A stretch of 64,000 nt of DNA, taken from assembly GCA_001460835.1 (NCBI GenBank), contig CYKH01001670.1, positions 1 through 64,000 on the forward strand, given 5' to 3'. Source of the stretch: Bodo saltans. Lineage: Eukaryota; Euglenozoa; Kinetoplastea; Eubodonida; Bodonidae. A program made the position numbers and the translations under genes. Below, piece after piece: positions 1-8,458 of this stretch (position 1 is its first letter; every line of letters begins with the position of its first letter). The notes beneath the pieces are model-generated. The model did no database searches. It had not been told where the DNA came from and worked only from the letters and a program-made list of their open reading frames with translations.

Positions 1-1
1 T

Positions 2-21
2 GTTTCTGTACTTTATTGTAG
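2..21 (+). promoter_or_regulatory. Predicted trans-splice acceptor for the ketoacyl reductase gene
   Basis: A pyrimidine-rich run at 2-18 is followed by AG at 20-21, 31 bases before the ATG at 53. This is the usual kinetoplastid arrangement for addition of the spliced leader. Predicted from sequence only. Confidence 0.5.
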
Positions 22-52
22 AAAGTCAAATTGCAGTATCGCTTTGGAACAA

Positions 53-1036
53 ATGAATCGACTTATTGGTGCAGCAACGTCAAGCATAACGGCAACGACG
101 TTCTTTAGCACGATTGGTGCACTTTGGTGCCTTGGTATTGGCATCAAGTGGGCTCGATTTCTCGGCAGTCTGTATCTTCCTGGTCACAATCTCTTGAAAC
201 GCTACGAACGTGCAGGAAACTGGGCCGTCATCACAGGTGGTAGCGAGGGCATTGGTTTCTCGATGGCAATCGACCTCGCAAAACGAGGTTTCAATGTCGT
301 TCTGATTGCGCTGGACGAGCCTCGATTGTACGATGCAGCAGCACACATTCGCCGAACATCGCCCAACGTTCAAGCCATTGCCATCCCGTTTAACTTCTTA
401 ACGGCTGATGATGCCGCGTACGACGAGCTGTTCAAGCAGCTTGATAAGAACCCCAATGGAATTCTCGTGAATAATGTGGGTGGGTTCTACAACTATTGCA
501 AGCCTGTCGACGTTGCCAAGTTATCTGAAGATCTTCGACTTCTGAAGCTGAATATTGAGCCACAAGTGCGCATGACAAAGCACTTCCTTCCCCGTTTTAA
601 GGAACTTCGATGCGGCGGCATTGTCAACCTATCGTCGTTCTCCGCAGTGACCCCAGCACCGTACTTGACTACATACGCAGGCACCAAAGCGTTCAATTTG
701 GCGTTTGGCCGCTCCCTTGCAGAAGAGGTCGCCGAGTTCCACATTGACGTTCTGGTCGTCACGCCCCTTTTTGTCTCGACCCGCATCACACAAGGGTACG
801 AAGAAAAGCCGATGGAAGTCGGAGACAGCGGCACAGTGGATCCACGAGTGATGGCTCGTCACACGTTAAACAAGTTGGGCTCAGTGGACCAGACGTGCGG
901 CCACAACTTCCACGACTGGATTGGGTTCTCCCACCCGCTCTGGGCTTGGATTGGACGCGGTGAATTCCTCAAGACTGTGAAGCAGAAGTTCGTCGAGCAA
1001 AACGCACTTGAGAAGAAGGCTGCTGCGGCAGCATGA
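53..1036 (+). CDS. Very-long-chain 3-ketoacyl-CoA reductase-like short-chain dehydrogenase
   Basis: The 327-residue protein is a short-chain dehydrogenase/reductase. A hydrophobic N-terminal stretch (about residues 5-35) suggests an ER membrane anchor. The cofactor motif TGGSEGIG is at residues 61-68, an NNVG motif lies in the middle, and the catalytic Ser (about 195) and YAGTK (Tyr208, Lys212) are present. Length, anchor and the unusual TGGSEGIG form match the HSD17B12/Ifa38 group, which reduces 3-ketoacyl-CoA with NADPH in fatty-acid elongation at the ER; a steroid dehydrogenase role is the alternative. I chose the first ATG after the predicted splice acceptor. An in-frame TTG at 44 would add only three residues. 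The C-terminus ends in a Lys-Lys and alanine run without a clear KKXX signal. Confidence 0.85.
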   Translation: MNRLIGAATSSITATTFFSTIGALWCLGIGIKWARFLGSLYLPGHNLLKRYERAGNWAVITGGSEGIGFSMAIDLAKRGFNVVLIALDEPRLYDAAAHIRRTSPNVQAIAIPFNFLTADDAAYDELFKQLDKNPNGILVNNVGGFYNYCKPVDVAKLSEDLRLLKLNIEPQVRMTKHFLPRFKELRCGGIVNLSSFSAVTPAPYLTTYAGTKAFNLAFGRSLAEEVAEFHIDVLVVTPLFVSTRITQGYEEKPMEVGDSGTVDPRVMARHTLNKLGSVDQTCGHNFHDWIGFSHPLWAWIGRGEFLKTVKQKFVEQNALEKKAAAAA

Positions 1037-1142
1037 AAGAAAATGGAAACGATTTTTTGTTGCGATGACACAACACAACGTGAAAATAAGGTAGATTTGT
1101 CTTCTTGTTTCTGAAAACTTCTACCAATGTGGACACAATTGC

Positions 1143-1170
1143 CACTCTCTTTCTCTCTGACAACTGCGAG
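1143..1170 (+). promoter_or_regulatory. Predicted trans-splice acceptor for the AN1 zinc-finger gene
   Basis: An alternating CT tract at 1143-1159 is followed by AG at 1169-1170, leaving an unusually short 5' UTR of 8 bases before the ATG at 1179. Confidence 0.5.
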
Positions 1171-1178
1171 GAAGGAGA

Positions 1179-2831
1179 ATGTCCCTCGAGTGTGAAGGCC
1201 AAGGTGCAGTGTGCTCGTTCGAAGGGTGTGGAGTGTTCGACTTTCTTCCAACAATCTGCCACCGATGCGTTGGCGTTTTCTGTTCCTCACATTCAGATCC
1301 TGAAACCCACATCTGCCCCAACACACCCGAAACGTCGAGGGCATCTCAGCCCGACATCAAGAAGAGCCGACGCGAGTTCCTTGTTTGCTCAACTTGCAAG
1401 CAGCAGAACATCTTTGTGACCATGTGCTCCATTTGTCACAACGCGATGTGTGTTGCACACCGATTTGAACATCAGCATGAAAGCAGCACGACAACGCTGT
1501 CAACAAGAGTGGACCACGTTGCCATTGCAGCAGGATCGTCCGCTGAAGTGAAGGTACGGCTCGGCCCGTTGCCTGCTGGAGCTCGGGGTCAAGAGTGCCT
1601 TGTTGTCGTCGCTCGCGCGTCAGAGGTGATGATGACGTCGCCCACCACATCGTCGCTTCAATGGTGCCGTGGTGTCATTGGCCTAGGAGGCTCTGCTGGA
1701 CGAATTTGTGACGATGTCATCAAGTCTGCCATCGTTTCTACGGTGCAAACAAACGCCGCTCCGAACTCAGCTGTATGTACTGCGTTCAAAATCTCCGTAC
1801 AGTATCCGCTGGGCGATACTGTGTTGGTGGCACGTGACCTGGACGACGGAGTGAAGTTGACCGCACTTATGTCGCTCCAACGAATTGAGGGTCATGAGCT
1901 TGCTCAGGACTTCATGTCCCATACGGAGGAACCCACAGCAGCAGGCTTGTTTGCTCTCCTGTTCGTGGTAGGCGCGGTACCCTTGGGGGACAACGAGGAC
2001 AACACAACCACCAATACTCTTAGGGCGAACATTTCAATGGGTCTGATGGCAGACAAAGAACTTCTGCGAAGATTTCGTTGGTTTGCCGCAAATGCTCTTC
2101 GCCGCGCTGCCGCTCGAAATGATGCGCCGGTTGCGAAGTCACTGGACACTAATGATCGTATGCGAAGTGTCGCTGATCCATCATCAGAAACCCATCATCT
2201 TGCCACTGACTCATACAACACAAGCAGCAGCAGCAGCGTGTGCCCTCCTTTGGTGTCGAGGGTGCTGCAGAACCCGTTTGCAATGAAGTTCGCGTCCACT
2301 AAGTCGACTCCCCGAGGCGCCAGTGCTGTGAAGAGTGCAGTGAAGCGGTACGTCGCTGTCGTCTTTGGACACCAAGGTGCTTTGAAGAGCGGCAGCGACG
2401 CGTTTGTGATGGTGGTAGATCCAAGTTGGCCCGTTGGGAAACTCCTTGATCGTATTCTCGACGAAGCAGCTGATCTTGGCTGTCCCCGCGATGCAAACTT
2501 GTTCGCTGGTCCATTGGATGGCGGCGCTAGTCGTGGTGGTAGCAATCACGACGACTCTCCTTTAGCTTGGGGCTTGGTGCACCTTCCATCTCGCCGGTGG
2601 ATATTGTCCCCAAGCCGCGGTGGTGGGGCATTGTCCAGCGCTTGTGGTGTCATTCTCGACGACAAGAGTGCTGTCCTTGTTGTCGCTGCTCCAGTGGCCT
2701 CACTTATCAATGACGCTCCCGTGGTGCCGTGCGAGGCTCTTCTGATCACAGAAGACACTCAGCAACTTCCTCCTGCAGATGCGGCAAAGAAGTTGAAGCT
2801 CCTGCAGATGAAAGAATGCTGCGTGATGTAA
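1179..2831 (+). CDS. AN1-type zinc-finger protein with C-terminal ubiquitin-like region (ZFAND1/Cuz1-like)
   Basis: The 550-residue protein starts with two AN1 zinc fingers. Finger 1 has ligands C12, C17, C27, C30, C35, H38, H44 and C46 and includes the family signature DFLP. Finger 2 has C70, C73, C83, C86, C91, H94 and H100, but the last Cys position is Ser102. A poorly conserved middle leads to a region at about 385-520 (from RYVAVVFGHQG) that resembles the ubiquitin-like domain of ZFAND1/Cuz1. In yeast and animals that family links the proteasome and Cdc48/p97 under arsenite or stress-granule stress. The fold assignment is solid for the fingers and moderate for the ubiquitin-like part; the stress role is inferred from the family. 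Confidence 0.75.
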   Translation: MSLECEGQGAVCSFEGCGVFDFLPTICHRCVGVFCSSHSDPETHICPNTPETSRASQPDIKKSRREFLVCSTCKQQNIFVTMCSICHNAMCVAHRFEHQHESSTTTLSTRVDHVAIAAGSSAEVKVRLGPLPAGARGQECLVVVARASEVMMTSPTTSSLQWCRGVIGLGGSAGRICDDVIKSAIVSTVQTNAAPNSAVCTAFKISVQYPLGDTVLVARDLDDGVKLTALMSLQRIEGHELAQDFMSHTEEPTAAGLFALLFVVGAVPLGDNEDNTTTNTLRANISMGLMADKELLRRFRWFAANALRRAAARNDAPVAKSLDTNDRMRSVADPSSETHHLATDSYNTSSSSSVCPPLVSRVLQNPFAMKFASTKSTPRGASAVKSAVKRYVAVVFGHQGALKSGSDAFVMVVDPSWPVGKLLDRILDEAADLGCPRDANLFAGPLDGGASRGGSNHDDSPLAWGLVHLPSRRWILSPSRGGGALSSACGVILDDKSAVLVVAAPVASLINDAPVVPCEALLITEDTQQLPPADAAKKLKLLQMKECCVM

Positions 2832-2892
2832 ACTAAAACAACAGGAAACGATCGTGAACACATAACATAGACACGGTTGCTCAACTGTTACT

Positions 2893-2931
2893 TTCAGTTT
2901 GTTTGTTTGTTTTTCTTATTTCTTATGATAG
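2893..2931 (+). promoter_or_regulatory. Predicted trans-splice acceptor for the first monooxygenase
   Basis: A T-rich tract of GTTT repeats (about 2893-2924) is followed by AG at 2930-2931. Both candidate ATGs (2949 and 2982) lie downstream, so the tract does not decide the start. Confidence 0.5.
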
Positions 2932-2981
2932 CATATTAGTCACGCTGCATGTGTGGTGGTTGGAGGAAAGGACAAAAAGAT

Positions 2982-4442
2982 ATGCATATTGTGATTGTTG
3001 GCGCCGGCTTTTCCGGCATTGGGATGGCCATTAAACTTCGTCAAGCTGGCTTCACGGAAATTACCATCCTCGAACAGGCCGCCTCGGTCGGCGGTACTTG
3101 GCGTGATAACACGTACCCAGGATGTGCCTGCGACATCATGTCTCATTTGTACTCGTACTCTTTCTATCAAAACCCTAACTGGTCAGCGAGTCATGGCAGT
3201 TGGGATGAAATTCAAAAGTATCTCGAGGACTGCGTGGATCATTTTGACATCCGCTCTCTGATCCGCTTCAACACGGAGGTCGAGTCGTGCGAGTACCTTC
3301 CCGATAACAGTCAACCGTTCCTGTGGGCAGTGAAGCTCAAGGGAAACGCGACGCCGTTGCTCTGTCATTTTCTTGTTGCGGCGTCAGGTTCGTTCAGTAG
3401 AATCTCAATGCCCAAGTTTCCGCAGGTGAATGGAGGTTTCAGTGGTCCTGCCTTCCACACCGGTCGATGGGATCACTCAGTATCGTTGGAAGGAAAGCGT
3501 GTTGCCGTCGTTGGGACAGGTGCGAGCGCTATTCAAGTCATTCCTGAATTGGTGAAGGTAGCAGGCCATGTGACTGTATTTCAGCGAACCCCTGCGTGGG
3601 TACTGGAGCGGAACTACGTCACGTACCCTGAGTGGCAAAAAAAAATGTACAGGTACATTCCTGTTATGCTGTGGTTCAGCCGCTTTCTGATTTACATGAT
3701 TCACGAGATCATTACCTCGTTGGTCAAATACCCCTCACTCTTCCAGCACGGTGAAGACCTCTCAAAAAAACTGCTGGAGAAGCAAGTCGCCGATCCTGAG
3801 CGCCGCGCACTCCTCACACCCAAGTACAAGTTCGGCTGCAAACGAATGCTCGTCTCCAACACCTACTACCCAGCCATGGCAAGCGATCACGTCACCATCG
3901 TGTCGGACAACATCGAAGGAATTTCACCGCAAGGGGTCATTACAAGTGGTGGAAAGGTACACGAAGTAGATGTGATTGTCTACGCCACAGGGTTTGAGGT
4001 GACGGACGTGAGCGGCATGCACCCCATTGTGGGTCGCACTGGTGATGACATTCGTACGTTGTGGAAGAATAAAGGCCAGTATGCGTTTCTAGGCACGTTT
4101 GTAAGTGGGTTCCCCAACATGGCCTTTATGTTAGGCCCAAACTCTGAGCTCACAACCAACTCCGCCGTGTTCATTATCGAATGCCAAGCGAACATGGTGG
4201 TCAGGCTGCTCAATAGTATGTCGAGAAATGGCCTGCGCCAAATTGAAGTCAAAAAAGACATCGAAACGAAGTTTAACCTTCGTGTGCAGGAAGCACTGAA
4301 AGGAACGATTTGGTTAACGGGATGCCGCTCATGGTACATCAACGAGCAGGGTCGCATTACGACCATTTGGCCGTTTACAACGCTGCGGTACTGGTGGGAG
4401 TCGGCGCTGGTGGGGATGGGGACATTTGTTGTGACGCCGTAA
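2982..4442 (+). CDS. Baeyer-Villiger-type flavin monooxygenase, copy 1
   Basis: A class B flavoprotein monooxygenase of 486 residues. The FAD-binding GxGxxG is at 7-12, the Baeyer-Villiger fingerprint FxGxxxHxxxWD is complete at 153-164, and the second Rossmann motif GTGASA (NADPH) is at 178-183. The enzyme class inserts one oxygen from O2 into ketones, giving esters or lactones, with NADPH and FAD; the substrate cannot be read from sequence. I place the start at 2982 because the neighbouring paralogue begins at the equivalent residue. An upstream in-frame ATG at 2949 would add 11 residues and may be the first AUG of the mRNA. The closest relatives of this family are mainly bacterial and fungal, so lateral acquisition followed by duplication is possible. 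Confidence 0.9.
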   Translation: MHIVIVGAGFSGIGMAIKLRQAGFTEITILEQAASVGGTWRDNTYPGCACDIMSHLYSYSFYQNPNWSASHGSWDEIQKYLEDCVDHFDIRSLIRFNTEVESCEYLPDNSQPFLWAVKLKGNATPLLCHFLVAASGSFSRISMPKFPQVNGGFSGPAFHTGRWDHSVSLEGKRVAVVGTGASAIQVIPELVKVAGHVTVFQRTPAWVLERNYVTYPEWQKKMYRYIPVMLWFSRFLIYMIHEIITSLVKYPSLFQHGEDLSKKLLEKQVADPERRALLTPKYKFGCKRMLVSNTYYPAMASDHVTIVSDNIEGISPQGVITSGGKVHEVDVIVYATGFEVTDVSGMHPIVGRTGDDIRTLWKNKGQYAFLGTFVSGFPNMAFMLGPNSELTTNSAVFIIECQANMVVRLLNSMSRNGLRQIEVKKDIETKFNLRVQEALKGTIWLTGCRSWYINEQGRITTIWPFTTLRYWWESALVGMGTFVVTP

Positions 4443-4871
4443 GTAGTGTCGTGTGAACAATGTTTCGTATGCGGTGCAACCATATCCACTTTCTTCTTTA
4501 TGACAGTAGTGAACATCTCTACTACCTCCCCGTCGCCACACATCCTTCAGCACGACCATGACATATCATTGTTCATTTTTGCTAATAATGTCTGAAAAAA
4601 CGAAGCGAGGCGTGGACAATGAGTTCTTCTTTTGAGAGCTTTTTTGATCCCTCCATTTGTTATTGTTGCTGAACTCTGGGGGTCTTTTGTTACACTGGCG
4701 AAAAGTGGATCTTCACCATCAAAAAGTAGTGTACTTTTTTTTCCGCTCTCCAGCAACTTGACTTTCGTATCAGTGAGATTGGAGATAAGGACATTGGCAG
4801 ACGCGTCTCTCTCACAACGTTCCTCTTTTTCTTTCAATACACTTCATCTTCCAAATAATTAGCGCCAAAAT
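4443..4871. other. Intergenic region between the two monooxygenases
   Basis: No supported gene in these 429 bases. A T/C-rich tract at about 4819-4851 followed by AG at 4861-4862 is the predicted trans-splice acceptor for the gene starting at 4872. Open frames on both strands here lack a good ATG and reflect base composition. Confidence 0.6.
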
Positions 4872-6359
4872 ATGAAAGTCGTGATTGTTGGTACTGGCTT
4901 CTCCGGTGTCGGGATGGCCATCCAACTTAAGCGTGCTGGCTTCACAGAAATTACCATCCTCGAGCAGGCGGCTTCCATAGGCGGTACTTGGCGTGATAAC
5001 ACGTACCCTGGATGTGCCTGTGACATCGTATCTCATCTCTACTCGTACTCTTTTTATCAAAATCCTAAATGGACTCAAAACTACAGTGGCTGGGACGAAA
5101 TTCAAAAGTATCTTGAAGACTGCGTAGATCACTTCGGACTTCGTTCATCTATCCGCTTCAACGCGGAGGTCGAATCGTGCGAGTACAACAACGACAACAG
5201 CGCGTCTCACAACGATGATGGTTGTCTTTGGACCGTCAAGGTCAAAGGTGACGCGGCTGCTCCCATTCGATGCCATTTTCTTATTTCTGCGTCTGGCGTG
5301 TTGACCCGAGCGTCCATTCCTAAATTCACTCAGCGAGACGGCGGATTCCGTGGCCCCTCGTTCCACACTGCCCAATGGGATCACAGCGTATCTCTCGAGG
5401 GTAAACATGTTGCAGTCGTGGGAACCGGAGCCAGTGCGATCCAAGTCATTCCTGAGGTGGTGAAGGTGGCCAGCCGTGTTTCCGTCTTCCAGCGGACGCC
5501 TCCGTGGGTGATCCGTAAGCGAGACGGTGAAGTCCCCAGCTGGCAGAAGCATTTGTACACGTATTGTCCTCCAGCACTGTGGCTTCGACGGCTCTCGTGG
5601 TACTTGGACGCTGAGCTCTCCACCTATTTAATTTCAGCGAAACCAAATATCTTCCGTATGGCAGAAAAGTCGGCGAAAGAACACATGGAGAAAGGTGTTC
5701 AAGACGCTGAGCGCCGTGTTCAGCTCACACCAACGTTTCACATTGGGTGCAAACGTATTCTCCTGTCCAACACGTACTATCCTGCAATGGCTCGTGAACA
5801 CGTTGATATCATTCAGGATGCCATCGACGGCGTCACGCCTCGTGGAATTGTCACTGGAGGCGGAGGTCAAAAAGAGCACGAAGTGGACGTGATTATCTAT
5901 GCAACCGGGTTTGAAATTCATGACCTTCGTGGCACCCCGGCGATCATTGGCCGCACCGGTCGCGACCTCCGCGATGAATGGACAGAGAATGGACAACATG
6001 CATTCTACGGAACCTTTGTTCATGGGTTTCCTAACTATGCCGTCTTACTTGGTCCGAACACTGGCCTTGGCACAAATTCTATAGTCTACATGATTGAGTG
6101 CCAAATTAACTTGGTGGTGCGCATGTTAAAGGAAATGCAGCGAGCTCAGCGAAAACAAATTGAAGTCAAGCGCGACGTTGAGGTCGCCTTCAACAATCGC
6201 ATTCAAAGTGCCTCGGGAGACTCCGTGTGGAAATCCGGTTGTCGATCCTGGTACCTGGATGGCCGCGGCCGCAACACAACGCTTTGGCCTTTTACAACAC
6301 TCCGATTTTGGTGGGAAACGATGCGAATTGGATCAGATTCTTTCATTTTCTCGGCATGA
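4872..6359 (+). CDS. Baeyer-Villiger-type flavin monooxygenase, copy 2
   Basis: A 495-residue paralogue of the preceding gene, clearly a tandem duplicate: the N-terminal 60 residues are nearly the same and identity continues at lower level throughout. FAD motif GxGxxG at 7-12, Baeyer-Villiger fingerprint FRGPSFHTAQWD at 159-170, NADPH motif GTGASA from 184. The ATG at 4872 follows the predicted splice acceptor by 9 bases, so this start is firm and supports the matching start in copy 1. The two copies differ most in the middle (about 195-260), the cap and substrate region, which suggests diverged substrate ranges (inference). The spacing of about 430 bases is normal for separate mRNAs. Confidence 0.9.
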   Translation: MKVVIVGTGFSGVGMAIQLKRAGFTEITILEQAASIGGTWRDNTYPGCACDIVSHLYSYSFYQNPKWTQNYSGWDEIQKYLEDCVDHFGLRSSIRFNAEVESCEYNNDNSASHNDDGCLWTVKVKGDAAAPIRCHFLISASGVLTRASIPKFTQRDGGFRGPSFHTAQWDHSVSLEGKHVAVVGTGASAIQVIPEVVKVASRVSVFQRTPPWVIRKRDGEVPSWQKHLYTYCPPALWLRRLSWYLDAELSTYLISAKPNIFRMAEKSAKEHMEKGVQDAERRVQLTPTFHIGCKRILLSNTYYPAMAREHVDIIQDAIDGVTPRGIVTGGGGQKEHEVDVIIYATGFEIHDLRGTPAIIGRTGRDLRDEWTENGQHAFYGTFVHGFPNYAVLLGPNTGLGTNSIVYMIECQINLVVRMLKEMQRAQRKQIEVKRDVEVAFNNRIQSASGDSVWKSGCRSWYLDGRGRNTTLWPFTTLRFWWETMRIGSDSFIFSA

Positions 6360-6681
6360 AGATAAACCCGACGATGTGTCAATCAACTCGTCATTTGCTG
6401 CTAATGAAACACACAGTTTTTGCTAGCTCATTAAACACGACAAGATTGCCACCTCCTTTGTTTTGTTCGCTCAAATGCTTCTTCGATGCGACAATTCTCA
6501 TTACCATGAATGCGGCGCTTCTCCAAAGCAGCCTTCAAGCAAATTCATACTGATCGCACGAAAATAGAAAGAATGCATTTTTAGAATGGAATGGAACTGT
6601 CTTTCCCTCTTTTGTTGATTTCCTCTTTTTTATTCAGATGAGTGCGTTTTAACAACTCGAATTAACACACTAAAATAATCG
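6360..6681. other. Intergenic region with predicted acceptor and a five-codon upstream ORF
   Basis: No full gene in these 322 bases. A strong polypyrimidine tract (about 6598-6635) ends in CAG at 6635-6637. The bases directly after it form ATG AGT GCG TTT TAA (6638-6652), a minimal upstream ORF ahead of the real start at 6682. Confidence 0.5.
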
Positions 6682-8169
6682 ATGTCACAATATGTACACA
6701 GTGCTGAAGTGGAGTTGCTGCGTCTCGTTTCCTGCATGCACTCGTCACTGAAAAACGTTTCGCAAATCGCACTAAGAGAACAAACATGCACCGAAGCTGA
6801 AGCTGCGGCAGTAAACTCCCTTGCCATCGAGCTTGAGCGCTCACGACAAGCCGAGCAACAGCGCCTTGAAGTGATTGCGCAATCGCTGAATCAGCAAGCA
6901 GATAATGTTAGATCTGCGATACACAGCCTGTGCGATGCGCCAGAAGATGCTCTCGATGCAGAAATTCGAGAACTAAATCAAGTGAACGTAGCTCTTGGGA
7001 GGCGAATGATACAGCTTTATGATCAAGCTGCTGCGATCGCGCACGAAATCGAAACTGAAGTCTTGCAAGAAACGGAAAGGGAGGAAAAGGAAGAACGCCG
7101 CGACATGCACTCCACTTCATGGCTGCTACGCGGAAAATGGCTTCATTCAAAAAAAACTTGGATGGGTGTGCAATGCTTTCCCGTTGAAGCAAAACACATC
7201 GGCGGAACTCCTTCTGTTCGCCCAGCTTATTTTCATTTTAAGAATATGCGCGCCGAGCGCCCCGTTCGCGCGTATGGAATGAACGTGCCGCTGCTACCGG
7301 TCCTCTACAACAGACAGGATCAAGTGATGTTACTAGAGAACGCATTGGCGCTATCACGCATCGAGAATCAAATCTCGGTGACGCTTTCACAGCTTGCTAT
7401 TGGCATTCGTAACGCAGAAGAATTTGTGGAGAAGTACCTCATCAATAAAGAAGTGCGGCCGTCCATGCATACTCTCTGGTTCCACGAGGAAGGACTCAGA
7501 AATCAGCAGCATTTACTCTCATCTCTCAGCTCCCATCATCTTGTCCCTATGTTTAGCTTAATCTCTCACGACGTCGAAAGCGGCAAGATGCAGACGTTTG
7601 AAGCCATTGAACTGTACGAGGAGCTTATGGACTCCACAGTAGCGCATGCGCAAATTGTCCGACGCGAATTAGCGAATCAAATGGTCCGAGTCCACTGTCT
7701 CAACGGCGACTACGAGAAAGCGGCAGAAATTGTGGAAGAGATGAAGCAGAGAAAAATCCGAAGAACATTTGTCACGTATGCTCCCATGTTTAGAATGATT
7801 CGTGGGCAAGACGACGCAGCTCAGCATGAGCGACTCCTTACGTTTATGTACAGTGTGGAGGGAGGGTCCATTGCGAAGTTTTTGTATGTAGACGTGCCTC
7901 GAATGCTCTACATGTTTGGCGTGATGATCCGTCATAATTGGATGGCCATAGACGACGCAGCTCAGCATGAGCGACTCCTTACGTTTATGTACAGTGTGGA
8001 GGGAGGGTCTATTGCGAAGTTTTTGTATGTAGACGTGCCTCGAATGCTCTACATGTTTGGCGTGATGATCCGTCATAATTGGATGGCCATCTATTTCACA
8101 TTTCTGTGTTGCAGCTCAGCCGCAGTGTACTTTTGGTACTACATCAGGCCGTTGCCACTGGCTCAATAA
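6682..8169 (+). CDS. PPR-like protein with coiled coil and C-terminal membrane anchor; contains an internal 47-residue duplication
   Basis: The 495-residue product begins with a charged, probably coiled-coil half (about 30-150). Around residues 310-380 a helix pair (from NQMVRVHCLNGDYEKAAEIV) has the spacing of a pentatricopeptide repeat. The C-terminus has one hydrophobic segment (about 471-487) followed by a short tail, as in tail-anchored proteins. Residues 377-423 are repeated almost exactly at 424-470 because of a 141-bp in-frame tandem duplication in the DNA with one silent difference. The unduplicated protein would be 448 residues. PPR proteins usually bind organellar RNA, and a tail anchor would place this one on an outer membrane facing the cytosol; that combination is an inference. 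No precise family recognised. Confidence 0.6.
   Translation: MSQYVHSAEVELLRLVSCMHSSLKNVSQIALREQTCTEAEAAAVNSLAIELERSRQAEQQRLEVIAQSLNQQADNVRSAIHSLCDAPEDALDAEIRELNQVNVALGRRMIQLYDQAAAIAHEIETEVLQETEREEKEERRDMHSTSWLLRGKWLHSKKTWMGVQCFPVEAKHIGGTPSVRPAYFHFKNMRAERPVRAYGMNVPLLPVLYNRQDQVMLLENALALSRIENQISVTLSQLAIGIRNAEEFVEKYLINKEVRPSMHTLWFHEEGLRNQQHLLSSLSSHHLVPMFSLISHDVESGKMQTFEAIELYEELMDSTVAHAQIVRRELANQMVRVHCLNGDYEKAAEIVEEMKQRKIRRTFVTYAPMFRMIRGQDDAAQHERLLTFMYSVEGGSIAKFLYVDVPRMLYMFGVMIRHNWMAIDDAAQHERLLTFMYSVEGGSIAKFLYVDVPRMLYMFGVMIRHNWMAIYFTFLCCSSAAVYFWYYIRPLPLAQ
7810..8090 (+). repeat. 141-bp tandem duplication inside the PPR-like gene
   Basis: Copy 1 (7810-7949) and copy 2 (7951-8090) are identical except C7869/T8010, a silent Ser codon change; the period is 141 bases, so the frame is kept. 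The last 47 codons before the membrane anchor are doubled. Either a very recent duplication or an assembly effect like those at 12.7 and 29.4 kb. Confidence 0.95.
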
Positions 8170-8220
8170 ACGTACTTCGCTGTGGCGCGACAAGTTGAGC
8201 AAAGTGCCACGAGAAGTTGA

Positions 8221-8315
8221 TTTTTCTTGTTTTGTTTTTTTTTTCTTTTCTTTTCTTTTTCCTCGGACTTCTATCGATTCATGTTTGATTGCGTTGATAT
8301 TATTGCGTTGTCAAG
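8221..8315 (+). promoter_or_regulatory. Predicted trans-splice acceptor for RPA2
   Basis: One of the longest polypyrimidine tracts in the window (8221-8263, almost pure T with some C) precedes AG at 8314-8315. The RPA2 start codon is at 8459. Confidence 0.5.
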
Positions 8316-8458
8316 GCGTAATTGGGTTTTGTTTTTTTTGCTGCTCGATGCAACAAGTGATCTTGAAGTATCACCAGAATCGAAGTCGAGAAAAGGAAAA
8401 ACATTGCTTTCACCCGGTTAACAGTTAACAAATCACAAGACACTCCTTTTCAAAGACG

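Noticed and set aside
4547-4837. Minus-strand frame of 96 codons between the monooxygenases
   Set aside because: It has no ATG start. Its Lys/Glu-rich look comes from translating the opposite strand of a polypyrimidine tract.
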